Made by a program: the position numbers and the translations under genes. 64,000 nucleotides of DNA from Streptomyces sp. NBC_01723 (GTDB lineage Bacteria; Actinomycetota; Actinomycetes; Streptomycetales; Streptomycetaceae), in NCBI RefSeq assembly GCF_036246005.1, contig NZ_CP109171.1, positions 744,001 through 808,000 on the forward strand, written 5' to 3'. Below the pieces are notes generated by a model. That model made no database searches. It was not told the origin of the DNA and saw only the letters and a program-made list of their open reading frames with translations. Shown here piece by piece: positions 1 to 8,189 of the stretch; positions within the stretch are counted from its first letter, which is position 1, and every line of letters begins with the position of its first letter.

Positions 1-85
1 GCACGCCTTCCTGGACTGGTCGGAGAAGACCCTGCTGCCCGCGCTCCGCGAGGCGCTGGGCGATAGCCGACCGACCGCGGGGTAG
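1..85 (+). CDS. C-terminal end of an unidentified protein (partial)
   Basis: The reading frame open from base 2 ends at TAG 83-85 and gives a 27-residue tail beginning HAFLDWSEKTLLPALREALG. The start lies outside the window. The segment looks like a real coding end (GC-rich third positions, amphipathic helix) and lies 36 bases upstream of the next gene on the same strand. I do not recognise the family. Confidence 0.5.
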   Translation, partial: HAFLDWSEKTLLPALREALGDSRPTAG

Positions 86-121
86 GAGAGGGCTCTACGT
101 CCGTCCCGCTGGAGGTCACTC

Positions 122-547
122 GTGAACACCACCGTGCACAGGACCCTCGTCGTGCAGATCCGGACGGGCGACACCGACCGTTTCCCCGTACTCGCGCACT
201 TCTCCTACGACGCGCTGGACCCGTTCGCGCTCACCGTGGTGTTCAGCCACGACGGCCGCGTCCTCGCCCGCTGGACACTGGACCGGCAGATGGTGGGCGA
301 GGGACTGACGCGGCCGGTCGGCGTCGGCGACGTACGGATACGGCCCCAGTCGCGGGGCGTGTGGGACGAGCTCCGCATCGAACTGCTGGGCGACGACCGG
401 TCCGACGGGGACCGCCACCGCGCCGTGGTGTTCGTCTGGGCCGCGGCCGTCGAGGCGCTCCTGCGCGAGACGCACGCCGTGGTCCGGCCCGGCACGGAGC
501 AGGTGCGCGTCGACGACTTCCTCGCGGAACTGACTGCCGAGGGCTGA
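122..547 (+). CDS. SsgA-like (SALP) sporulation/cell division protein
   Basis: 141 residues with a GTG start preceded by GGAGG at about 111-115. The N-terminal pattern MNTTVHRTLVVQIR, the FSYDALDPFALTVVF segment, the GLTRPVGVGDVRI loop and the C-terminal VRPGTEQ followed by an acidic helix match the SsgA-like family found in sporulating actinomycetes. Length is normal (about 130-145). Members help place septa and control peptidoglycan synthesis during sporulation, and SsgB recruits FtsZ. This member is not clearly SsgA or SsgB, so no symbol is given. It converges with the DUF6328 gene 7 bases away. Confidence 0.88.
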   Translation: MNTTVHRTLVVQIRTGDTDRFPVLAHFSYDALDPFALTVVFSHDGRVLARWTLDRQMVGEGLTRPVGVGDVRIRPQSRGVWDELRIELLGDDRSDGDRHRAVVFVWAAAVEALLRETHAVVRPGTEQVRVDDFLAELTAEG

Positions 548-554
548 CCCCGCC

Positions 555-1058
555 TCAGTCGGTGGTGTGCCGGTGCCGGGTCCACATCGGGATCCCGAAC
601 CAGCAGAGCAGGTACCAGAGCACGACGCCGGTCAGGACGTAGGGCACGAACCCGTTGTGGGTCGCTACCCGCAGGATCAGCAGGAGCGAGCAGGCCATGG
701 TGGCGAGCAGCAGCACCAGGCCGAGCACGGTCAGCCGCGACGCCCACCGCACCGCCTGGGGTTTCACCCGCCGCCCGGACACCAGACGGTGCAGGGACAC
801 CGGACCGATCAGAGCGCCGGTGGTCACGGCGCCGAGCACCACCGTCACCAGGTAGATCCGCTGGTCGGTGGCGGAGAGTTCCTCGTACTTGGACTGGAAC
901 ACCACGGTGAGCAGGAAACCGAACAGGATCTGCACGCCCATCTGCGCGACGCGCACCTCCTGGATCAGCTCCGACCACATCCGGTCGGCCCGCTCCTCCT
1001 CGGTCTCGTTGCGGCCTCTGCGCCGCCCCCCGCCGTCAGCCGTGCCCGAGTCACTCAC
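555..1058 (-). CDS. DUF6328 family four-helix membrane protein
   Basis: About 167 residues from a GTG start (1058) that sits just after GGGAGG. An in-frame ATG further upstream lacks a good ribosome site. After a charged Gly/Arg/Glu-rich N-terminus come four predicted membrane helices (MGVQILFGFLLTVVF, YLVTVVLGAVTTGALIGPV, VLGLVLLLATMACSLLLILRV, FVPYVLTGVVLWYLLCWFGI) and a short basic tail. The EVRVAQMGVQILFGFLLT start of the core is typical of DUF6328. Function is unknown; it is probably an integral cytoplasmic-membrane protein. Confidence 0.8.
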   Translation of the reverse strand: MSDSGTADGGGRRRGRNETEEERADRMWSELIQEVRVAQMGVQILFGFLLTVVFQSKYEELSATDQRIYLVTVVLGAVTTGALIGPVSLHRLVSGRRVKPQAVRWASRLTVLGLVLLLATMACSLLLILRVATHNGFVPYVLTGVVLWYLLCWFGIPMWTRHRHTTD

Positions 1059-1220
1059 GGTTCCTCCCGATCGCATTCGCCCGTGTGTTCTCCGTCCCCG
1101 TCTCTGTTCCCGCGATCCCCGCACTCAGGCTCCGGGCCGGGACGAGGCCCCCCGGTTTGAGGGAACGGCGGGCGGTTACACGGGCCGGACCAACCGGCAC
1201 ACAGGGAGGAAGTGCGAAGG

Positions 1221-1562
1221 ATGTCCGACACTCAGCTCACCGTGACGCTCAGCGGCGGCGGCCTCGACGACGCGCGGGCCATCGTGCGGGCGCTGGAGGA
1301 CGTCTTCGGGGCACCCGACGGCCGTCCGGCCGACGAGCGGGCGACGGTGCGCACCGCGACCTTCGACTCCCCGCCCTCACCGGAGGCCGCCCCGGCGGCG
1401 GCGCGGGCCGCGCTGTCCGCGCCGGTGACGGTCACCGTCCAGGGCACGCCGCAGGCCGTCGAGGCGGCGAGCACGACGCTCTCGCACGCCTTCAGCACGC
1501 GCGACGAGGGAGCGGCCGCCGGCGACCAGGAACGCGAGCGGCAGTTGCTCCTGGTGCCGTGA
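1221..1562 (+). CDS. small conserved hypothetical protein
   Basis: 113 residues from ATG 1221, or 116 from GTG 1212, which has the better-placed AGGGAGGA. It is a soluble alpha/beta protein: a LTVTLSGGGLDDARAIVRALEDVFG start, a middle strand-rich part with a repeated VTVTVQGTPQAVEAA pattern, and an acidic tail. It slightly resembles the small EACC1-type effector-associated proteins of actinobacteria, but I cannot confirm this. It converges with the aldo/keto reductase 16 bases downstream. Confidence 0.6.
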   Translation: MSDTQLTVTLSGGGLDDARAIVRALEDVFGAPDGRPADERATVRTATFDSPPSPEAAPAAARAALSAPVTVTVQGTPQAVEAASTTLSHAFSTRDEGAAAGDQERERQLLLVP

Positions 1563-1578
1563 GGCCGCGGCGCACCGG

Positions 1579-2562
1579 CTACCAGCGGGCCTCGACCTGG
1601 TCCTTGATCCGCCGGTCGTAGAGGTCGCGGACCGCCGCGAGGGTCCGGTCGGACAGTTCCGGGAGCCGGGCGGCTTCGGTGTTGGCGCGCGCCTGTTCGG
1701 GCGAACGGGCTCCCGGGATCACCGTGGTCACACCGGGCTGCTGGACGACCCAGCGCAGGGCCAGCTGGGCCGGGGTGTATCCCTCGGGGGCGAGCGCGGC
1801 GAACTCCGCGGCGGCCTCCACGCCGGTGGCGAAGTCGACGCCGGAGAAGGTCTCGCCCTGGTCGAAGGCCTCGCCGTGCCGGTTGAAGTTCCGGTGGTCG
1901 TTCGCCGCGAAGACGGTGTCCTTGGTGTACTTGCCGGACAGCAGTCCGGAGGCGAGCGGCACCCGGGCGATGATGCCGACGCCCGCCTCCCGGGCCGCGG
2001 GCAGGACCTCGGTCAGGGGCTTCATCCGGAACGGGTTGAGAATGATCTGCACGCTCGCGACGTTCGGCCGGGCGATCGCGGTCAGCGCCTCCTCGCAGGT
2101 CTCCACGCTCACGCCGTACGCGGCGACTCGCTCCTCCTCGACCAGCGTGTCCAGGGCGTCGAAGACCTCGTCGCTGGAGTAGACGGGCGTGGGCGGGCAG
2201 TGCAGCTGCACCAGGTCGACGATGTCGACGCCGAGGTTGCGGCGCGACCGGTCGTTCCACTCGCGGAAGTTGTCGAGGACGTAGTTCTGCGGGATCTGCT
2301 CGACCCGGCGGCCCATCTTGGTGGCGACCAGCACGTGCAGGTCGGGCCTGCCGCGCAGGAACGTGGCGATGGTCTCCTCGCTGCGGCCGTCGCCGTAGAC
2401 GTCGGCGGTGTCGAAGAAGGTCACCCCCGACTCGGCCGCCGCCTCCAGCACCGTGAGGGCCTTCTTGTCGTCGACGTCCCCCCAGTCGGCGCCGAGTTGC
2501 CAGGTGCCGAGGCCGACCACCGACGCGTGCTGATCCGACCTGCCGAAAGTGCGCTCGTCCAT
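1579..2562 (-). CDS. aldo/keto reductase
   Basis: 327 residues of (beta/alpha)8 barrel. The NAD(P)H-dependent carbonyl reductase tetrad is readable: Asp51 and Tyr56 in FDTADVYGDG, Lys82 in VATKMG and His121 in LVQLHCPP. The C-terminal TTVIPGARSPEQ segment fits the NADP phosphate-binding end. The physiological substrate cannot be deduced. The gene starts 5 bases from the end of the FAD monooxygenase upstream, so the two are probably cotranscribed. Confidence 0.93.
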   Translation of the reverse strand: MDERTFGRSDQHASVVGLGTWQLGADWGDVDDKKALTVLEAAAESGVTFFDTADVYGDGRSEETIATFLRGRPDLHVLVATKMGRRVEQIPQNYVLDNFREWNDRSRRNLGVDIVDLVQLHCPPTPVYSSDEVFDALDTLVEEERVAAYGVSVETCEEALTAIARPNVASVQIILNPFRMKPLTEVLPAAREAGVGIIARVPLASGLLSGKYTKDTVFAANDHRNFNRHGEAFDQGETFSGVDFATGVEAAAEFAALAPEGYTPAQLALRWVVQQPGVTTVIPGARSPEQARANTEAARLPELSDRTLAAVRDLYDRRIKDQVEARW

Positions 2563-2566
2563 GGCG

Positions 2567-3793
2567 TCAGTCTGTCATCCGCCGCGCGCCCCCGGCTCTG
2601 CGGGCCTGCGCGGCCCGCGCCAGCCGCGGTCCCAGCCAGCGCTTGAACCGGCGCAGCGCCTCCAGTCGCCCCGCCGCCCGGTCGAGGCGGTAGTAGAGGC
2701 CGGGCGGGACGTACGGCAGCAGGGGCGAGTGGCGCTGTCCGAGCAGGGCGAACATCTGCTGTGGGGGCAGCCGGATGTAGCGGGGCAGGTTCTCGTACCA
2801 CTGGGCGCTGTGGCGGGCGGCGCTCTGCACCGGCAGCAGGGCGGCCCTGCGTTCCCGCTCGTACCGGGCGAGCGCGTCGGGAAGACGGGCGTGCTCGCGC
2901 AGCGCCGCGGCCAGGGCCATGGCGTCCTCCAGGGCGAGCGTGGTGCCGGCGCCGATGGAGTAGTGCGTGGTGTGGGCGGCGTCGCCGAGCAGGACGAGGT
3001 TGCCCCGGGACCAGGTGCGGTTGGTGAGGGTGCGGAAGGCGGGCCAGCCGGCGCCGGCGCGACCGCCGCCGGAACGTGCGCTGAGCGGGTGTCCGTCCAG
3101 GACGTCGGCGAAGAGCTTCTCCAGCAGGACCAGTGCCTCGCCCTCGTCGGCCCGGTCGAGACCCAGACCGGTCCAGGTCTCGGGCGCGCACTCGACGACG
3201 CAGGTGCTGCCGCCGGGGCCGAACCCGTACCCGTAGGCCCAGATCCAGCCGTGGTCGGTCTCGGTGAAGGCAAAGGTGAAGGCGTCGAAGACCTTGGTGG
3301 TGCCGAGCCAGACGTAGCGGTTGCGGCCGAAGGTGATCTCGCTGCCGAAGTGCGCGGCGTGGTGGGTGCGCAGCGCGCTGCCCACGCCGTCGGCCGCCAC
3401 CACGAGGTCGGCGGCGGGCGGGTTCGCGCCGGTGATCTCGTGGTCGAACTCCAGGCGCACGCCGAGGGAGCGGGCGCGGGCGGCGAGGATCTCCAGGAGC
3501 CGGTGGCGGCCGATGCCGAAGCCCTCGTCGCCCTGGTGCCGGGTGGAGAGGTCGCCGACGTGGGCGACGCCGTCGCGCCAGCGCACGGAGTGCTCCTCGA
3601 CGGCGCGCGCCGACTCGGGGTCGTGCTCCCGGAGCCGGTCGAGCAGTCCGCGCCAGTAGGTGACGCCCCAGCCGTAGGTGGAGCCCTCCGGGTCACGTTC
3701 GTAGACGGTGATGTCGTGGGACGGGTCCTGCAGCTTCAGCAGGATGGACAGATACAGTCCGGCGGGCCCGCCGCCGACGCAGGCGACCTTCAC
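2567..3793 (-). CDS. FAD-dependent monooxygenase (PHBH fold)
   Basis: About 408 residues starting MKVACVGGGPAGLYL, an N-terminal GxGxxG dinucleotide fold for FAD. A second FAD motif, LVLLGDAAHTTHYSIGAGT, lies near the C-terminal third, and the DLVVAADGVGS motif for FAD/NAD(P)H lies between them. This is a group A flavin hydroxylase, and the N-terminus most resembles salicylyl-CoA 5-hydroxylase-type enzymes. GTG 3793 is preferred because AGGG lies about 7 bases upstream; GTG 3799 is also in frame but sits directly on the AGGG. It precedes the aldo/keto reductase. Confidence 0.88.
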   Translation of the reverse strand: MKVACVGGGPAGLYLSILLKLQDPSHDITVYERDPEGSTYGWGVTYWRGLLDRLREHDPESARAVEEHSVRWRDGVAHVGDLSTRHQGDEGFGIGRHRLLEILAARARSLGVRLEFDHEITGANPPAADLVVAADGVGSALRTHHAAHFGSEITFGRNRYVWLGTTKVFDAFTFAFTETDHGWIWAYGYGFGPGGSTCVVECAPETWTGLGLDRADEGEALVLLEKLFADVLDGHPLSARSGGGRAGAGWPAFRTLTNRTWSRGNLVLLGDAAHTTHYSIGAGTTLALEDAMALAAALREHARLPDALARYERERRAALLPVQSAARHSAQWYENLPRYIRLPPQQMFALLGQRHSPLLPYVPPGLYYRLDRAAGRLEALRRFKRWLGPRLARAAQARRAGGARRMTD

Positions 3794-3891
3794 ACACACC
3801 CCTGGTATGCACTCGTCGCGGTCATGGGGACACGCAGAGTAGCAAGGGTGGAGTGGAAAACGGCGTCACACGGCCGAGGGGTCCGCTCGGA

Positions 3892-4581
3892 TCAGCCGGC
3901 GGCCGCCGTGCGGCACTCCGGGTGGCCCCAGCCCTGGTCGTTCTTGGCGATGGACTCCCCCGCCGCGTACGCGCGTCCGCACAGGCAGCGGCCGGGGAAC
4001 TTCGCCTTGATGGTGCGCGCCGCGGAACCGTTGCCCTTGCGGGCGGTGCCCGGCTTGCGGCGCGGCGACTTCCCGGTCTGGGGGACGTCGGGGGCGGGCG
4101 GCGGCTCCGGGGAGCCGAGGCCGCTGCCCGCGGGCTCCTGGGCCACCGCGGCCTGACTGGCGGCGCGGTCGGCGAAGTCGTTGAGACGGTCGCCGTCGAC
4201 CTGGTGGGCGGGAACGTAGCGGAAGTCGACCGAGCGGCCGGCGAGCAGCTCGTCGATGCGTACGACCAGTTCCTGGTTGGCGACCGGCTTGCCTGCCGCC
4301 GTCTTCCAGCCGTTGCGCTTCCAGCCGGGCAGCCAGGTGGTGACGGCCTTCATGGCGTACTGCGAGTCCATGCGGACCTCGAGCGGCACGTCCGGGTCGG
4401 TCGACGCCAGCAGGCGTTCCAGCGCCGTGAGTTCGGCGATGTTGTTGGTGGCCCTGCCGAGCGGGCCGGCCTCCCAGCGGACCGGACTCTCCGAGGCGTC
4501 GGCCACCACCCAGGCCCAGCCGGCCGGACCCGGGTTTCCCTTCGACGCCCCGTCGCACGCGGCCACCACACGTTCACCCAT
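3892..4581 (-). CDS. rnhA: ribonuclease HI with C-terminal Cys/His tail
   Basis: About 229 residues. The RNase H fold holds the four acidic metal-binding residues: Asp10 (ACDGASKGNPGP), Glu50 (NNIAEL), Asp72 (RMDSQYA) and Asp135 (DGDRLNDFADRA). Choosing ATG 4581 puts the first Asp at residue 10 as in classical RNase HI; ATG 4593 is also possible. A Pro/Gly/Lys-rich linker leads to a C-terminal module RCLCGRAYAAGESI followed by GWGHPEC, which may bind zinc. It would degrade RNA in RNA-DNA hybrids in the cytoplasm. Confidence 0.92.
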   Translation of the reverse strand: MGERVVAACDGASKGNPGPAGWAWVVADASESPVRWEAGPLGRATNNIAELTALERLLASTDPDVPLEVRMDSQYAMKAVTTWLPGWKRNGWKTAAGKPVANQELVVRIDELLAGRSVDFRYVPAHQVDGDRLNDFADRAASQAAVAQEPAGSGLGSPEPPPAPDVPQTGKSPRRKPGTARKGNGSAARTIKAKFPGRCLCGRAYAAGESIAKNDQGWGHPECRTAAAG

Positions 4582-4624
4582 GCGCCCGATCATGCCATGG
4601 CGCGGCGGGGCGCCCGGACGGGGC

Positions 4625-5422
4625 TCAGGCGACGTCCGTGATCTTCGGCATCTCCCCCTCGGTGGTGGTGATGTCGATCACCGAGAAGCTCGCGCCCTGC
4701 GGGTCGCTCAGCGCCGCGAACCTGCCGAACGGGGTGTCCATCGGCCCGAACCGCAGGACGCCGCCGCGTTCGGTGGCGCGGGCCACGGCCGCGTCGCAGT
4801 CGGGGACGGTGAAGTACACGTTGATGTAGGGGGGAACCTCGGGCGGGAAGTCGTCCCCCATGGCCATGCGGCCCAGGACGGTGCGGTCGCCGAGGTCGAA
4901 GAGGCGGAAGTCCACCCCGTCGTCCTCCATCTGCTTCGCCTTGTAGGGGAAGACCCGGGGGAAGAAGGCGTCCGACTTCCCGGGTTCGCGGGTGAAGACC
5001 TCGGCCCAGCAGTACGCGCCGGGCTCGGCCATCGCCCCGAAGCCCTCGTGGGCGCCCGCCTGCCAGACGCCGAAGACGACGCCGCTCGGGTCGCGGGCCA
5101 GGCACATGGTGCCGTAGTCGCCGACCTGCATCGGCTCCATCACCACCTCGCCGCCGGCCTCCCTGATCCGGGAGGCCGTCGCCGCGGCGTCCCGGGACGC
5201 GAGGTAGAGGCACCACTGCGCGGGGCCCTCCTGGCCGGGCATGGGCGGGACCACGGCCGCCACCGCCTTGCCGTTCGCAAACGCCTGGGTGTAGTTGCCG
5301 TACTCCGACGAGGACTCGCCGAAGGTCCAGCCGAGGACGTCGCCGTAGAAGCTCTTGGCTGCCTCGACGTCGCCGAACATCGCGTCGGCCCAGCAGGGGG
5401 CCCCTTCAGGTTGCACGGCCAT
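4625..5422 (-). CDS. VOC family protein, two glyoxalase-like domains
   Basis: About 265 residues. The ATG at 5422 is preceded by GGGAGG. Two tandem vicinal-oxygen-chelate modules are visible: residues about 8-125 (PCWADAMFGDVEAAKSFYGDVLGW then DPSGVVFGVWQ) and about 138-265 (GAYCWAEVFTREPGKSDAFFPRVF then DPQGASFSVI). Proteins of this type are often annotated as hydroxylase or glyoxalase relatives without a known substrate. It lies upstream of the RNase HI gene on the same strand. Confidence 0.88.
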   Translation of the reverse strand: MAVQPEGAPCWADAMFGDVEAAKSFYGDVLGWTFGESSSEYGNYTQAFANGKAVAAVVPPMPGQEGPAQWCLYLASRDAAATASRIREAGGEVVMEPMQVGDYGTMCLARDPSGVVFGVWQAGAHEGFGAMAEPGAYCWAEVFTREPGKSDAFFPRVFPYKAKQMEDDGVDFRLFDLGDRTVLGRMAMGDDFPPEVPPYINVYFTVPDCDAAVARATERGGVLRFGPMDTPFGRFAALSDPQGASFSVIDITTTEGEMPKITDVA

Positions 5423-5521
5423 GGTGCCGCCTCCCGTGCGCACGAATGGTCCGGACGGCAGGGGCCGTCCGCTTCCTCACGCTAGCCAGCCCCGGCCCGC
5501 CCCGCGCGCCGGAGGCACGCC

Positions 5522-6004
5522 TCACTTCCCGGCGTACGCGAGCTCCAGTGCGGCGATGTCGAGCTTGTGCATCGCCATCATGGCCTTGTTGGCGCGCGCG
5601 ACCTTCTCGGGGTCCGGGTCGCGGAACATCTCCTCCAGCCGGATCGGGACGACCTGCCAGGACACGCCGAACCGGTCCTTGAGCCAGCCGCAGGGCCCCT
5701 CCTCGCCGCCGCCCTCGGTCAGCTTCGCCCAGTAGTGGTCGACCTCGTCCTGGTTCTCGCAGGAGATCTGGAAGGAGACCGCTTCGTTGAACCGGAACTG
5801 CGGGCCGCCGTTGAGAGCGACGAACTTCTGGCCGTTGGCGGTGAACTCGACAGTGAGGACGGTGCCGGCCGGCTGGTACGACCCCTCGGGGTAGTGGGTG
5901 ACGGCGCCGATGCGGGAGTTCTTGAAGAGGGAGACGTAGAAGTGGGCGGCCTCCTCGGCCGTGCCGTCGAACCAGAGACACGTGGTGAATCCGTCGGTGC
6001 TCAT
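5522..6004 (-). CDS. VOC family protein, PhnB-like
   Basis: 160 residues from ATG 6004 after CCAGGAGG. It begins FTTCLWFDGTAEEAAHFYVSLF and contains NGGPQFRFNEAVSFQI and GVSWQVVP, the signature of the PhnB/3-demethylubiquinone-methyltransferase-like glyoxalase group. This is a single domain of normal length with unknown substrate. Its 5' side faces the clpP3 promoter region, so the 210 bases between them hold two divergent promoters. Confidence 0.88.
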   Translation of the reverse strand: MSTDGFTTCLWFDGTAEEAAHFYVSLFKNSRIGAVTHYPEGSYQPAGTVLTVEFTANGQKFVALNGGPQFRFNEAVSFQISCENQDEVDHYWAKLTEGGGEEGPCGWLKDRFGVSWQVVPIRLEEMFRDPDPEKVARANKAMMAMHKLDIAALELAYAGK

Positions 6005-6069
6005 GACTGCCTCCTGGGCGTGGAACTCGGTCACCACTGTCGACCGGCGCGGACCGCGAAATTAATCGC

Positions 6070-6099
6070 TCTGCTCGTGGCGAATCTGCCGCGGGCAGA
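6070..6099 (+). promoter_or_regulatory. tandem PopR operator upstream of clpP3
   Basis: Bases 6085-6099 read TCTGCC-GCG-GGCAGA, a perfect inverted repeat equal to the PopR box as I recall it for Streptomyces clpP3 (TCTGCC-3N-GGCAGA). The 15 bases directly before it (6070-6084) read TCTGCT-CGT-GGCGAA, a degenerate second copy in the same register. The pair lies about 115 bases upstream of the clpP3 start. Confidence 0.8.
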
Positions 6100-6214
6100 G
6101 ATCGCGCCGCCCGGGGCCACGGCGGGCCGAGAGTGAACGAGTGAGGGAGCGCGGCGCCGAGAGCCGCTTACCACCCACCCTCCAGGACCGTCCACGACTC
6201 GACAAGGAGCGCCG

Positions 6215-6868
6215 ATGTTCCCACTCATCGCCGGCCCCGGCCCGGCCGCACGGCCCCGCGCGGAGGAGGGCGACACCCCCGCGACCCGGTTCGACGAACA
6301 ACTCGCCGCGCAGTTGCTCGACCAGCGGATCGTGCTGCTGGGCACGCAGGTCGACGAGGTCTCCGCGAACCGGGTCTGCGCCCAGCTGCTGATCCTGTCC
6401 GCGCAGGACCCGCGCGCCGACATCAGCCTGTTCATCAACAGCCCCGGCGGCTCCGTGCACGCGGGACTCGCCGTCTACGACACGATGCGGCTGATCCCCA
6501 ACGACGTCTCGACGCTCGCCATGGGCTTCGCCGCCAGCATGGGTCAGTTCCTGCTGAGCGTCGGTGCGGCGGGCAAGCGCTACGCGCTGCCGAACGCGCG
6601 GGTCATGATGCACCAGCCCTCCGCGGGCATCGGCGGCACCACCGCCGACATCGAGATCCAGGCCGACAACCTGGAGTTCACCAAGCGGACCATCGAGCGG
6701 ATCACGGCCGAGCACACGGGCCAGACCCCCGAGACCATCTCCCGGGACGGCGACCGCGACCGCTGGTTCACGGCCGAGGAGGCCAAGGAGTACGGAATGG
6801 TGGACCGGGTCGTCGAGTCCTTCGCGGACGTGCGCCCGGCCGCCCCCGCCCGACGGATGGGACTGTGA
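6215..6868 (+). CDS. clpP3: ATP-dependent Clp protease proteolytic subunit ClpP3
   Basis: 217 residues; AAGGAGC precedes ATG 6215. Complete Ser protease triad: Ser108 (GFAASMGQ), His133 (ARVMMHQPS) and Asp182 (GDRDRWF). The INSPGGS oxyanion loop and a 20-30 residue N-terminal propeptide-like extension are present. It would form tetradecameric barrels with a partner ClpP and an AAA+ unfoldase. It is followed after one base by clpP4, and the pair sits behind a PopR operator. The pairing and the neighbouring popR identify it as the clpP3-type paralogue rather than the housekeeping clpP1. Confidence 0.93.
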   Translation: MFPLIAGPGPAARPRAEEGDTPATRFDEQLAAQLLDQRIVLLGTQVDEVSANRVCAQLLILSAQDPRADISLFINSPGGSVHAGLAVYDTMRLIPNDVSTLAMGFAASMGQFLLSVGAAGKRYALPNARVMMHQPSAGIGGTTADIEIQADNLEFTKRTIERITAEHTGQTPETISRDGDRDRWFTAEEAKEYGMVDRVVESFADVRPAAPARRMGL

Positions 6869-6869
6869 C

Positions 6870-7472
6870 ATGGGGAGCTACACGATTCCGAACGTCGTCG
6901 AGCGCACCCCGCAGGGCGAGCGGTCCTACGACGTGTTCAGCCGGCTGCTGTCGGAGCGGATCATCTTCCTGGGGACCGAGATCGACGACGGCGTGGCCAA
7001 CGTCGTGATCGCGCAGCTCCTGCACCTGGAGTCGTCGGCCCCGGAGGCCGAGATCGCCGTCTACATCAACTCCCCGGGGGGCTCGTTCACCTCGCTGATG
7101 GCGATCTACGACACGATGACGTTCGTGCAGGCACCGATCTCGACGTTCTGCGTCGGACAGGCTGCGTCCACGGCGGCCGTGCTGCTGGCCGGCGGGGACC
7201 CGGGGCGGCGGTTCGTGCTGGAGCACGCGCGGGTCCTGCTGGGACAGCCGGCCAGCGGAGGCCGGCAGGGAACCGTCTCCGACCTGGCGCTGCAGGCCAA
7301 GGAGATGGTCCGGATCCGCTCCCAGGTCGAGGAGGTGCTGGCCCGGCACACCAGCCACGACGTCGCGACCCTGCGCGCCGACATGGACCGCGACAAGGTG
7401 TTCACCGCCGAGGAGGCGGTGGCGTACGGGCTGGCCGACGAGGTGCTCGCCCGGCGCCTGGCGCGGGTGTGA
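6870..7472 (+). CDS. clpP4: ClpP4-type Clp protease subunit lacking the catalytic His
   Basis: 200 residues with a clear ClpP fold ([40 protein letters not shown]). Ser100 ([11 protein letters not shown]) and Asp175 (MDRDKVF) of the triad are present. The position of the catalytic His, normally in a MHQP-type motif, is Gly125 in [12 protein letters not shown]. One base separates it from the clpP3 stop, so the two are translationally close and probably form a hetero-oligomer. It would then be a structural or regulatory ring. It is distinct from ClpP3 by sequence. Confidence 0.9.
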   Translation: MGSYTIPNVVERTPQGERSYDVFSRLLSERIIFLGTEIDDGVANVVIAQLLHLESSAPEAEIAVYINSPGGSFTSLMAIYDTMTFVQAPISTFCVGQAASTAAVLLAGGDPGRRFVLEHARVLLGQPASGGRQGTVSDLALQAKEMVRIRSQVEEVLARHTSHDVATLRADMDRDKVFTAEEAVAYGLADEVLARRLARV

Positions 7473-7477
7473 GGAAC

Positions 7478-7507
7478 CGGGCCGGCGTCGCACGGGGCGC
7501 CGACCCG
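7478..7507. terminator. hairpin between convergent clpP4 and popR
   Basis: CGGGCCGGCG (7478-7487) pairs with CGCCGACCCG (7498-7507) with one mismatch around a 10-base loop, in the 44-base gap between two convergent genes. There is no T-run, as is common in Streptomyces. Confidence 0.5.
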
Positions 7508-7516
7508 GACGGTCGC

Positions 7517-7945
7517 TCAGGCGGCCAGGCACATCCCGTCGTACCGCGCGCCGGAGGCGCCCCGGCCGGCGCCCGCGCCGGTGTGCCGCGAGGTGAGGCG
7601 GACCAGCTCCCCGTGGGCGCGGGCCAGCAGGTCGCCCAGGGAGAGCCCGAGGGCGCCCGCGGCGGCGGCGAGCACTTCCGACGACGCCTCCTTGCGCCCG
7701 CGCTCCACCTCCGACAGGTACGGCATGGAGATCCGGGCGGCCTCCGACACCTCCTTCAGGGTCCGCTCCTGGGCGAGCCGTTCGCCGCGCAGGACGTCGC
7801 CGACCAGATCGCGCCAGAGGGGCTCGCGGGCGGTGGGCGGCCTTCGCTCCGGGGGCACCGGCGCGACGGCGGGGCGGGCTGCCGGGCGCGTGGCCTGCGG
7901 GCGCAGCGGAATGACGCGGGCTTCGTTCGGCACGTGGCTGGTCAC
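7517..7945 (-). CDS. popR: PopR/ClgR-type XRE regulator of clpP genes
   Basis: 142 residues from GTG 7945. A Pro/Arg-rich N-terminus is followed by a Cro/C1-type helix-turn-helix (LKEVSEAARISMPYLSEVERGRKEASSEVLAAAAGALGL) almost identical in style to ClgR. It ends CLAA. In S. lividans two C-terminal alanines make PopR and ClgR substrates of ClpP1/P2, so loss of ClpP1/P2 stabilises PopR and switches on clpP3-clpP4. The adjacent clpP3-clpP4 with a PopR box makes this assignment strong. It converges with clpP4. Confidence 0.88.
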   Translation of the reverse strand: MTSHVPNEARVIPLRPQATRPAARPAVAPVPPERRPPTAREPLWRDLVGDVLRGERLAQERTLKEVSEAARISMPYLSEVERGRKEASSEVLAAAAGALGLSLGDLLARAHGELVRLTSRHTGAGAGRGASGARYDGMCLAA

Positions 7946-8108
7946 CTGCTCAGCCTAGGAGCCCGGCCGCGTCACGGAAGGGCCCGGCGTTCCGCCCTGA
8001 GGGAAATCCGCGGGTGACGGGGGCCATCCGCGGGACTACGCTGAGACAGGAGGCATCACCCCGCGACGACGGGCGGCACCCGTTTTCCGCCACCCGTGAG
8101 AACGGGGG

Positions 8109-8133
8109 GCATGTGCTGCCGTGACCCGGGTAC
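8109..8133 (+). promoter_or_regulatory. possible SigB-type promoter of the sigma factor gene
   Basis: GCAT (8109-8112), a 15-base spacer and GGGTAC (8128-8133) fit the S. coelicolor SigB-type consensus GNNT-N14-16-GGGTAY, about 57 bases before the sigma gene start. This suggests autoregulation. The upstream element is very loose, so the -10 carries the evidence. Confidence 0.4.
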
Positions 8134-8189
8134 CCGCAGGCGGGAAGACCTAGGGAGACGTCTGAACCGTGACTTTCGTGGGAGAGGTA

